DNA of 64,000 nucleotides from Cranoglanis bouderius (Eukaryota > Chordata > Actinopteri > Siluriformes > Cranoglanididae), in NCBI GenBank assembly GCA_023630585.1, contig CM042540.1:15740574-15804573 (forward strand). The letters are read 5' to 3'. Of this stretch, positions 55,629 to 64,000 are shown one piece after another. Each line of letters opens with the position of its first letter. Position 1 is the stretch's first letter. The notes beneath the pieces are model-generated. The model had not been told where the DNA came from, ran no database searches, and worked only from the letters and a program-made list of their open reading frames with translations. Made by a program: the position numbers and the translations under genes.

Positions 55629-57026
55629 GTCACGTCTCAACAAGCAATTAGAATTTTTTTTTTCTTTCTTTTAAATAAAAACGTAAACACAACATAAACT
55701 ATCACTCCAAAGAAAACGACAACTGGAACGGCACTCTCGACCACACACGCACGCACCCACTGAATGTTCACACTGCATACACACGCATACTTGCAATAAA
55801 GTGTTTAACACAGCACACGGTGATCAGGCCCACCTCCACCTGAACACAGTGGAGAGGAAAATGTCTGCCGTACAGCCTCAGCTAAAAATACAAAACAAAA
55901 AGAAAATACAAAAGAAAATACAAAACACACAACCACACACACAACGCCATTAAACATTAATGGTTGAAAGAAATTGAATTATACACACTGTAAGAATATG
56001 CCTCACATTGAGGGTGTATTCAGGCCTGCACTAGGTGAACCACTGCACGAGAATGCTGCTGGCCCAAACTTGCCACACAGGCTGTGATTCAAACACACAA
56101 AAGAAATACAAAAAAATGAAACAAACGAACAATGCATAAACAAACAATGCGTATACAAACAAAAATACAGATCTCACGTTTTAAACAAAACATTCAAATA
56201 TCAGACAAAACACCAAAAGCTCACCAGCTGAATAGACAAAACCAAAACCACCACGAAATCACACAAACTCAAAATAAACAATAAAGACAACCATTACAAA
56301 CACAACTAAAGCTATTATAAGGACAGCAACTGTAAACACGGGAATGGCAGAGATGATTCCTTGCATGCACACGCATTCAGTAATGGGGGGGGGACTCTTG
56401 TCAACCTAGAAAAAAAGCACACATCCATACCTTCTAATGCACCACTACACCCGTGCCAAAATATGGGAACAGACGTACCCCTCGATGGAAATTAGTTTGG
56501 CATCCCCACAAACCTTCCCTGTAGGGTAGTCTTCCTACACATATTCCTCCGAAACCACAGTCTACAGGCTAGCTAGGGTGCATAAACATAAGCACTCTGG
56601 AAATGCAATAACCCTTAGTTAGCCTCCCCACTAGCAAAACACAACCCAAGTCACTACAAATAAGTATAACCCACCTGAGGATGAGAGCTACACACAAGGC
56701 TGATGAAAAGGATGCACCGGAGGGAGTGTAGATGAACATGCACCGCTCTTGAGCGGATACTGCACTTGCAAACCTGATGTATCAGACATTTACTTACACA
56801 CATGTAAACATTTAACAAAATGGCTACCTGTATGCTCACTAGCACCTACCCTTCATCGCTGCTGGAAGTACCATTCAAAGGTCAATCAGACATGACGCAC
56901 ACAGTACGGTACCCAATGAAACCTTTAATCGGGAGTGACCACCACCGATTGGACCGCACCGCCGTCACTCATAAAAAAAATGACAGTTCGCTCGGCCACA
57001 ATATAATAGTTAAAATTATGTGATTT
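55629..57026. other. Candidate unclassified element, about 1.4 kb
   Basis: Composition shifts to a moderate-GC, AC-rich sequence without long frames, bounded by TGAACAT on both sides (55622-55628 and 57026-57032). The minus strand has CCAAT-like words near 56900-56950, which would fit a large solo LTR, but the ends are not TG...CA. Identity unknown. Confidence 0.3.
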
Positions 57027-57273
57027 GAACATATGCTCACTGAGTTCATGATTACCAATTACTCATTGGAAAAAAAACAGATGATGTTTTAAATGGTTTT
57101 GAAGTAGTTAAAAGATTATTGACTTTATTCAGTGTTTGATTTTTCCCACATGTGAAAAAGAACTGAGGTATTTAATTAAGAATTTATCCATCTTTAGTAT
57201 CCACTTTATCCTTATGTTTGAGCTTAAGGCTGGAATACGCCCAGCATAAGATACCAGTCAATCACAAAGCACC

Positions 57274-58323
57274 TGTCATGAAGTGAACAGTGAGATGGAT
57301 GCAGGTACAGTTAAAGCATTTATTAAAGAGGCAGGCAGACAAATCCAAAATGTGAATCAATCTCAGGAACAGGAAACAGGCCGGGGTCACGTGATTTGCA
57401 AAAGACAAAGACTAAGTAATCCAAAGAGCATAAATGAGGAAACAGAACAATATTGAGAATCAAGAAATCAAAACACCGAACAGAAGGCTCAGTAAAGGCA
57501 GGCAGTTAAACACTGAACAATACTTCGCATGAAACAAAGATACACAAGGGTTTAAATATACAAACTAATTAAGGGGTGAACTGAAAACAGGCAAAGTGAC
57601 ACGTGGCAAAGCAAACAAAACATATTACAAAATAGAAGTGAGAGCCGTAGCACTGCGGGCCGCCATGGCAAACACTCCCCATGGCGGTCCGATCCCTCTT
57701 GTAAAATGTTCAGGCAACACCCAAGGTCCTGAGGCATCATATTGACTTCTTTCAGAAGAGCCGGGGAGCAGACATGGGGCATACTGGCGGGAAGCAGGTG
57801 GAAGGCAGATGATGTCTACACCAGGATCTGGTGGTAGAGCTGGGATGAATTCGCTGGAGTCAGGTGGCGGGCTGGGACAGGCATCCACGTCAGCCTCAAG
57901 CAGGAGCTTAGCTGGGGAGGCCGCCTTGAGGCCTCAGGCTGGAGCTCGGCAGGGGACTTCACTTCCTCTTCATCTCCAGCGTTCCTCTCCTCGTAGTAGC
58001 TAATGAATGGCCGAGTGGGTTCGGCCAACAGGCTGACACTCCCCCCAAAATTTTCTAAGTTGAGATTAAAGTCGGCCCACCCAAACACCACTCTCAGGAG
58101 GCATATGAACTCTGCTATGCCTCCTAGGTTGATGCTTCCCATGGTGAGCAGAAGCTCCGCCCACTGGTGGGCTCCAGGTGTGAGAAACTAATTAAGGGGC
58201 GAACTGATAACAGGTGCAAGTGATGAAGACACATGAGGGAAACAACCAATGATGGGACAAGGGTGGAGAGAGGACATGAACCAAAACAAAACACACGTGG
58301 CAAAGTAAACTAAACATTTGACA
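57274..58323 (-). mobile_element. Relic of a related LTR element (gag part with LTR pieces)
   Basis: 57274-57628 looks like an LTR (starts TGTCATGAAG on the plus strand, ends ATTACA). 58192-58322 repeats part of it (AAACTAATTAAGGGGCGAAC and the CACGTGGCAAAG block), so it is the remnant of the second LTR. Between them lies a gag-like frame. The leader and Gag N-terminus are missing. Flanking duplications were not found. Confidence 0.6.
57629..58191 (-). pseudogene. Gag-like fragment related to the zinc-finger Gag
   Basis: The minus frame has QWAELLLTMGSINLGGIAEF, then ICLLRVVFGWADFN and RPFISYYEERN. These align with the Gag-like segment of the protein at 21606-23714 (there QWAELHLASG, then VDILIQVFG, then LLEYYERKQ). 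After it the sequence reads VKSPAELQPEA, like one repeat unit, then Pro/Ser-rich decayed sequence. No zinc finger was seen: the sequence passes straight from the tyrosine-rich end to the repeat-like part. Function none; relic. Confidence 0.6.
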
Positions 58324-58395
58324 ACATGGAAGTTGTTATATGTTTTGAGTAACATCTGGGCAATTGATCTTACTCAGATTACCAAAAAAAACATA

Positions 58396-58490
58396 AAATA
58401 TATTTCTATCCTACAAAGTACAAAGTATGTTTACATTTCCCAAGTTGTAAAACATTCCAGTTACTTTGAATGGCCTCTGAAATTAGTGAT
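58396..58490 (+). repeat. Shared repeat unit, interrupted by a solo LTR
   Basis: Matches 61721-61815 (AAAATATATTTCTATCCTAC onward) and in part 5240-5275. It continues at 59382 after the solo LTR (GTGATACAGAATTAGATTAG), showing that the LTR inserted into this unit. Confidence 0.75.
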
Positions 58491-59381
58491 TGTTACGACC
58501 CGTAGGGTAGAAGGAAGCAGGATGCACTTGCAGGGGAAAGTGGTCAGTTTATTAGGAACAGTTAGTTCAAAAATAAAGGAACACAAACAACACCATCGAA
58601 CATAGATCCATGAACAAAGGTAACAGTAATCCAAAATGATACTTTACTTGGCCGAAGCGGCAGTAATCCAAAAAGGAAACAGTAATCCACAAAAAGGCAG
58701 TTATCCAAAAAACACAGGGAAACATACGCGAGGCATCAAGGTGGTCTGGGAACCACGAATCACAAGCGAAGGGACAAATACGTGAGGCTGGAAAGGTGGT
58801 CTGGAAACCATGAACAAAGAGCTAAGGGATAAACACGCAAGGCTAGAAAGGTGGTCTGGGAACCACGAACTATGAGCTAAGGGATAAGTACGCGAGGCTA
58901 GAAAGGTGGTCTGGAAACTACGAACAAAGAGCTAAGGGATAAATGCGCAAGGTTAAACTCATCTAGGATAAATTAATACTCCGCCCCGAAGCAGAAACGG
59001 AGCGGCGTATTTAAACATACAGAAATCACATGCCCAAATCAATGACACCTGAAACTCATAATTATCCAATAAACAAGAACCAATGAGAAAACGGTGCAAA
59101 GACATGACACAAACCAAAACATATGCACATGGGGAAACACAGGAGGCGGAGACATGACGTGAACGAAAACATGAGCACATGGGGAAACACAGGAGGCGGA
59201 GACATGACGTGAACGAAAACATAACGCACATGGCAGAGGTAAACAAAACGTGAGTCCATGAATGAAGGGAAATGTCCAACGGAGAGTTTTTGAATGGCGC
59301 TGGAATGCGCGCAGTGGAATGCGGAAGTATGCCACTCGCTACACTTTGCAGCGTAGCGAGAGCAGGGGAGGAAACCTAACA
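58491..59381 (-). mobile_element. Solo LTR of self-priming LTR family (copy 2)
   Basis: TGTTACGACC to CCTAACA on the plus strand, flanked by GTGAT on both sides (58486-58490 and 59382-59386), a perfect 5-bp duplication. Closest to the solo LTR at 817-1578: same ends, same priming motif (58975-58986) with TTTAAATA upstream on the minus strand. It carries a 55-bp tandem array and, at 59107-59225, a nearly exact local duplication (GGGGAAACACAGGAGGCGGA twice). Confidence 0.92.
58725..58944 (-). repeat. 55-bp minisatellite inside solo LTR
   Basis: Four units of 55 bp starting ACGCGAGG or similar. Each holds GTGGT-CTGGGA-ACCAC (or a near variant), the positional counterpart of GTGAT-CTGGAA-ATCAC in the other solo LTR. 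Confidence 0.88.
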
Positions 59382-59410
59382 GTGATACAGAATTAGATTA
59401 GTCAAAATTG

Positions 59411-59413
<3 letters not shown>

Positions 59414-59484
<71 letters not shown>
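59414..59484. repeat. (AT)n microsatellite
   Basis: About 35 AT repeats followed by AT-rich sequence to 59560. Lies just after the end of the shared repeat unit. Confidence 0.95.
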
Positions 59485-59491
<7 letters not shown>

Positions 59492-59569
59492 ATAAATTAT
59501 TAAATATTAAATTATTATATTATTATATATATTATATATATTATTAATATATTTATGTTTACAATGAAG

Positions 59570-59815
59570 GGGGCATGGTGGCTTAGTGGTTAGCAAGGTT
59601 GCCTCACGCCTCCAGGGTCGAGGTGATGCTGGAGCCTATCCCAGCATCTCGGGCTGGTAGCAGGGAAACACCCTGGACAGATGGCCGGTCCATCACAGGG
59701 ATAACACAGACATACACACATTCACACTCGCACTCACATCTACGGGCAATTCAGTGTCTCAAATTCACCTGACCTGCATGTCTTTTTGGATTGTGGAGGA
59801 AACCGGCAATTTCAA
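59570..59815 (+). repeat. SINE head joined to an inverted SINE-like body
   Basis: GGTGGCTTAGTGGTTAGCAA and GCCTCCAGGGTCGAGG give the tRNA-like head. Thereafter the sequence reads as the complement of a SINE/LINE body (CACCCTGGACAGATGGCCGG, GACCTGCATGTCTTTTTGGA). A chimeric or fold-back copy. Confidence 0.6.
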
Positions 59816-60661
59816 CTCCGGTATGATAAACATTTAATATAGCTGCTGATGTATCTGACTTTTATTGCAAACAATTATGTACCTTTTGGGATCTAAGCAC
59901 ACACCAAATTCATGGTGTTTAAATTGAGTGTTGAACAATGCCACACTGGTTACACCATAACAGCATCAGTGAAGCTGTGAACACAGGCTATAGGTTTAAA
60001 TAATCCATAACCACTTGCGGTACCGTGATTTAAGAGTCAAATAGGGTTTGTACTATGAATTTACAGGGAATTTTGTTGTGGTCCAGTAACTGAAAAGTAG
60101 TCATTGAAGAAATCCCTAGACTCTGTGGCAAATAACACCCATCACTCTTTCCCACACCATAAATATAGGTGATTTCATACTGTGGCAACACATCAAACTC
60201 AGTCAAAAGCCCATTGATATGTGCTTTGTACCAGCTTTTATTTGTTTAGTGCAAAGGAACTTTTGTGCACAGTGATCCATTTAGGCCTAAGTTTAAAAGT
60301 AAGTAATTATAATACTTTCTGGTAATTCTGTATGCCTAAGTCTATAGGCTATATCCAGCCTTTAACAAATGCTTTAACATGCTCAAATCACTGTCCTGTT
60401 GTTTATAAATAACTGCCTTTCTAATTGCAACTTTAAAGAACTCTGTTTGCCACTGACACTGAAGTGACATGAACGCCTAAGGAAAATTTCAACCTTGCTA
60501 CTGATGCCTACACTCAACTACAGAGTTCATCAGTCTGAAAGAAACACATTCATAAGAAAAGTAGATATGCATACTCAATACTATTTATAATGCATACATA
60601 TTACAATTATTAAATTTAGTCTACTTTACTTACCTATATAATTTAATCTTCACAAAGAATT
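59816..60661. other. Upstream region of odorant receptor 3
   Basis: AT-rich, no gene. TATATAATTTAATC lies 25-40 bp before the start codon, but neither a promoter nor a good splice acceptor could be supported (best candidate CTTCACAAAG just before the ATG is weak). Confidence 0.35.
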
Positions 60662-61585
60662 ATGATAAACTTAACACATTTCACTACTATTATACTGACT
60701 GGCTACTTTGAGGTAGGACAGACTAACTACATTTATTTTGCTCTTTCAATAATATTGTACATAACAATCATATTAGCAAATTTACTACTTATTGGTGTAA
60801 TTTGTGTAGAGAGATCCCTACATGAACCCATGTATATTTTTCTTTGTTGTTTGTCTCTTAATGAATTATATGGGAGTACTGCATTTTTCCCCTTTATTTT
60901 AACCAATATATTAAGTGCATCCCATGAAGTTACAATTGCTTCTTGTTATGTACAGATATTTTGTCTGTACACATATGCATCTGTGGAATTTGGAAGTTTA
61001 GCAATTATGTCTTATGACAGATATATGGCTATCTGTTATCCTTTACTATATAGCAGTATAATAACTTGTAATAGGGTGTGCATATTGATTGTACTGGTTT
61101 GGGTTGTATCTTTTTTAAAGTTCACCATAAACATTTTTTTAAGTTTACGCTTAGAGTTATGTGGAAATGTTATAGAGAAAGTGTGGTGTGACCACTATCT
61201 TCTTGTGAAACTTGCTTGCTCTGACACCCATGTGAATAACATTTATGGTATAATTGGTGCCATAGTCACTATAGTTCTTCCCTCAATGCTTATTTTATAT
61301 TCATACATGAAGATTTTGAGAGTTTGCTTAAATTCCTCTGTAGAGACTACTCAAAAGGCCATGAGCACCTGTGCACCACACCTTGTTTCACTCTTAAATT
61401 TCTCTGTTGGCTGTTCATTTGAGATTTTCTCAAGTAGATTTGATAAGATACCCATGCCTCCTGTGTTGCGTGTGATAATTTCAGTATATTTTGTGATCTG
61501 CCCACCAATTCTTAATCCTATTATGTATGGTATAAGGTTGTCAAAGGTAAAGACAGCTTTTAAAAAACATTTTTATTTAAAGTAG
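60662..61585 (+). CDS. Odorant receptor (fish OR-type GPCR) 3
   Basis: A 307-residue seven-transmembrane receptor, uninterrupted. Marks: N-glycosylation site at Asn3 (NLT), TM1 with Asn40, LHEPMYIFLC (53-62), Cys95 before TM3, MSYDRYMAIC (116-125), a Cys-rich second extracellular loop (167, 176, 186), KAMSTCAPHL (232-241) before TM6, and PPILNPIMYG (281-290) in TM7. The start is the first ATG and gives normal family length. The gene is on the opposite strand to receptors 1 and 2 and about 26 kb from the nearest, so it is a dispersed member rather than a tight tandem copy. Expected in olfactory sensory neuron membranes; ligand unknown. Confidence 0.93.
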   Translation: MINLTHFTTIILTGYFEVGQTNYIYFALSIILYITIILANLLLIGVICVERSLHEPMYIFLCCLSLNELYGSTAFFPFILTNILSASHEVTIASCYVQIFCLYTYASVEFGSLAIMSYDRYMAICYPLLYSSIITCNRVCILIVLVWVVSFLKFTINIFLSLRLELCGNVIEKVWCDHYLLVKLACSDTHVNNIYGIIGAIVTIVLPSMLILYSYMKILRVCLNSSVETTQKAMSTCAPHLVSLLNFSVGCSFEIFSSRFDKIPMPPVLRVIISVYFVICPPILNPIMYGIRLSKVKTAFKKHFYLK

Positions 61586-61720
61586 AAATATTTGCTTCAC
61601 TTCTCTATGTTTTCCAGCTGGTGATGTTTGGATTGCTTCCTGAATATTAAAGACTGAATATCAGATTTATAAGTAACATAAAATAACCCGTACCATTTTG
61701 TAAGAAATGTACACACACAA

Positions 61721-62115
61721 AATATATTTCTATCCTACAAAGTATGTTTATATTTCCCAAGTTGTAAAACATTCCAGATACTTTCAATGGCCTCTGAAAT
61801 CAGTGATGTAGAATTAGATTAGTCAAAATTGACTAATGGTGGCTTAGTGGTTAGTATGCTTTCCTCACACCTCCAGGGTTGAGGGATTGATTCCCGCCAC
61901 GGCCATGTGAATGCAGCATTTGCATGTTCTCCCCATGTTTCCTCCCACAGTCCAAAGATATGCATGGTAGGCTGTTAGGCATGTTCAAAAAGTGTCTGTA
62001 GCTGTGTGTGTGATTTTTGCCCTGCGATGGACTGGACTGGCACCCCGTCCAGTGTGTCCCCCGCCTGTGCCCTATGCCCCCTGGCTCCAGGTTCCCCACG
62101 ACCCAGGAATTTTGA
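61721..62115 (+). repeat. Shared repeat unit plus near-complete SINE
   Basis: 61721-61837 matches 58396-58490/59382-59413 and 5240-5320. The SINE follows at TGGTGGCTTAGTGG (61838), with A-box-like head, B-box-like GGGATTGATTCCCG, the body with TTTGCATGTTCTCCCC and GATGGACTGGACTGGCACCC, and ends near 62110. It begins about 135 bp downstream of odorant receptor 3. Confidence 0.78.
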
Positions 62116-62833
62116 TTTGATATGGATTATCAAAATAAAATCAGTTATGGATGGGAAACAGCAGGCAGTACTTAGAAATTGTTTGTCATGAATGGATCTT
62201 ATCAGGCCTGCAGATTTGAATGCCTAGAAATCCTGAGAAAACAACATGGAAATGGAAAAGTTTAAAGACAGTGACAGGTTCTGGGTATTTATAGGTTGCA
62301 ATATGCATAGGTTAATATTTTGGAAGCAGTAATGTGAGTGTTTTAAAAGGTCTCAAAATGAGAAAAGGAATCTCAGATGATAAGATGAATGTTGACATCT
62401 GTATATGTATAAAATGGCATCTGAATACACAGTGTATTTTAATATTCCATTTGAGAATTATTTTCTAATCATCTGCATTCTTAGCTGGATAAAGGATATA
62501 TAGATAGAAAGGTGGTGGTGGTGGTGTACTAAATACTATTTAAATGTTATTATAATGTTCATGTGTTATGTTCTACATTTGTCCCTAGACAGCAGGGGTG
62601 CCCAGTTTTGTTTTTTTTTAATATGTACTAATAAAATACTGTTTTGTTGTTCCATGTCTATTCAATTTTTCATTATTTTAACAAGAACAATAACCATAAC
62701 AATTATAGGAGACCCCTTTGTAGGACTTGCTAGCAGTCAAGATTTACATTCTTCACTTTCATAACTACATACCTTTACTTAGAGTTTTACCCTAGTTAGG
62801 GGAGTACTGGCACATTTTACATGCTTGTTTTCT
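62116..62833. other. Intergenic stretch
   Basis: AT-rich, no gene or named repeat. Confidence 0.5.
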
Positions 62834-63996
62834 CTAACTGCACACTTGCAACTGAGACTTCAAGAATCCTTGTCCATTTGAAAATTTTTGTTTGCAAAGT
62901 GGCGCTTTTGGGGTGGCCAGTAGATTCACCAGCTGACATTCGTGACATGTTGCACACTGCCTGTGAACATAGCCACGGATACCTGGCCAGTAAAAATGGG
63001 CCATGAGATGGTCTAGTGTTTTATCCTGCCCCAAATGCCCAGCCATGGGATTGTGATGAGCCGCATGGAACAGGAGCTCCCTACAGCTCTTCGGTGCTAA
63101 CAATTGGAGCATCTCTTCCTTGGTTTGAGTGTCATGTGTCACTTCATATAGCCTATCCTTAATAACCGAAAAGTATAGGTGGGTTAGTGCAACATTAGGC
63201 TGGATTTGTTGACCATCAGTTACTCTCACTTGGTTGAAGGGTCACTGAGCTCTGGGTCTCATCATTTGATTGCTCCAAGGGAGGGGAATACCTGCCAAGG
63301 GTGGAGGGGTGGAGCCCTCCCCAACCTGTGTCTCTTCCTGACACAGAGCTGACATTGACGGTCCTAGCACTGCCTCCCCAGCCAATGCTGCACATGTTCC
63401 AGACCATGCCTTGCTACTGCAGGACCCATCCACAAACATTTCTTCTACTGAAGCCTGAAACCCTGGCCAATTTGTCCCAAGAATTAGTGGATGGGTGAGG
63501 CATGGACTCACTGCTGCCTCCACTTTATGCTTTTGCCTCCGGATTTTAATAATAACTGTCACCAGTGGATACATCATGAACATCCCTATGCACACACCAA
63601 TCATGCATTTCCCAATGCCACTCATTGAATCAGGCTTTGATGGATGGTGGCCTGATGTGTACTCTCTTGTATACTCACTGACATGCGGTACGTTTCTGCT
63701 TGATTGGGGAAGGCCTGCGATGAGTCAGGGATCCAGATCGGTGTTCCTTGTTTCCATGAAGGAACACTGATAATGGAAATGCCCCACATCCCTGCTGTGC
63801 CTGTAAACCTGCCTGGGATTTGCCCTGGTCCTGGTGGGAGCAGAAGGTTCCTGTGTAGAGAGAGGGAGCTAGGGAAAAGTGGGGAGGAAACCGGATCTGG
63901 GGTGTCAGTTTCAGGGGCACCATCACATTGGTTCCAGGGATCTGGAACCAGAGGATAAGAGGGGAGAGAAGAGAGAGTGAGAAAGACCAGGGACAC
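62834..63996 (-). pseudogene. Ty3/gypsy gag end, protease and integrase relic, Gmr1-like order
   Basis: Minus strand, in order: a Pro-rich gag end (63800-63996); the protease start (MSVSIQESTHQA then TIHQSLIQ at 63622-63680, where the Asp-Ser-Gly centre is deleted); the protease end in another frame (YPLVTVIIKIRRQKHKVEAA and HPLILGTNWPGF at about 63460-63570); a linker with PLEQSNDET; and the integrase start (LTHLYFSVIKDRLYEV, HNPMAGHLGQDKTLDHLMAH, YWPGIRGYV, CATCHECQLVN). The sequence breaks at about 62890. Protease is followed directly by integrase with no RT, as at 12.3-13.6 kb, which fits Gmr1-type elements. The window ends within or before gag. Confidence 0.8.
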
Positions 63997-64000
63997 CTGC

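Overview
The window reads as teleost fish DNA. It carries intronless-type fish odorant receptor genes and is dense in Tc1/mariner, hAT, LINE and Ty3/gypsy remnants, a tRNA-derived SINE, and long (AT)n, (TTA)n and (TG)n tracts. A catfish or other otophysan is a reasonable guess, but the species is an inference. No bacterial-type operons, CRISPR arrays or free-standing tRNA/rRNA genes were seen.

Host genes are few: three odorant receptors with open frames (25.2-26.2 kb, minus; 34.0-34.9 kb, minus; 60.7-61.6 kb, plus). They lie tens of kb apart and are separated by transposon blocks. The two minus-strand genes have a splice-acceptor-like site just upstream of the start codon, as expected for an upstream non-coding exon.

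Layout. 0-3.9 kb: degenerate endogenous-retrovirus-like material with a solo LTR inserted. 3.9-8.1 kb: stacked Tc1 elements, one inserted into another. 8.5-9.3 kb: LINE 3' ends. 9.95-12.15 kb: a hAT-like element carrying two Tc1 halves joined tail to tail, a third Tc1 3' end and a LINE piece. 12.3-13.6 kb: a gypsy protease-integrase relic. 13.7-14.4 kb: a relic of the gag-repeat family. 14.8-18.9 kb: retroviral LTR-like copy and two Tc1 elements. 19.9-24.3 kb: a complete LTR element (below). 26.4-33.1 kb: LINE, gypsy and Tc1 pieces. 35.5-38.7 kb: Tc1 elements. 38.9-44.5 kb: a multi-level transposon nest. 44.7-50.7 kb: hAT halves around a LINE. 51-60 kb: SINEs, solo LTRs and a gag relic. 61.7-64 kb: SINE and a second protease-integrase relic.

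The most unusual object is the LTR element at 19885-24346. It has two LTRs (about 98% identical outside indels, by eye), a perfect 5-bp target duplication and no protease, reverse transcriptase or integrase. Its internal region is essentially one reading frame on the minus strand. That frame encodes a Gag-like domain, a C6H2 zinc finger of the methionine aminopeptidase 1 type in place of a retroviral CCHC knuckle, nineteen 26-residue repeats and, beyond one in-frame TGA, a Ser/Lys-rich tail ending at the first codons of the 3' LTR. Sequence next to the 5' LTR is complementary to a site just downstream of a TATA-like box inside the LTRs, which suggests self-priming of the Tf1/sushi kind. Related solo LTRs (817-1578 and 58491-59381) carry the same priming motif plus tandem repeats, each containing a short hairpin with covarying stem bases.
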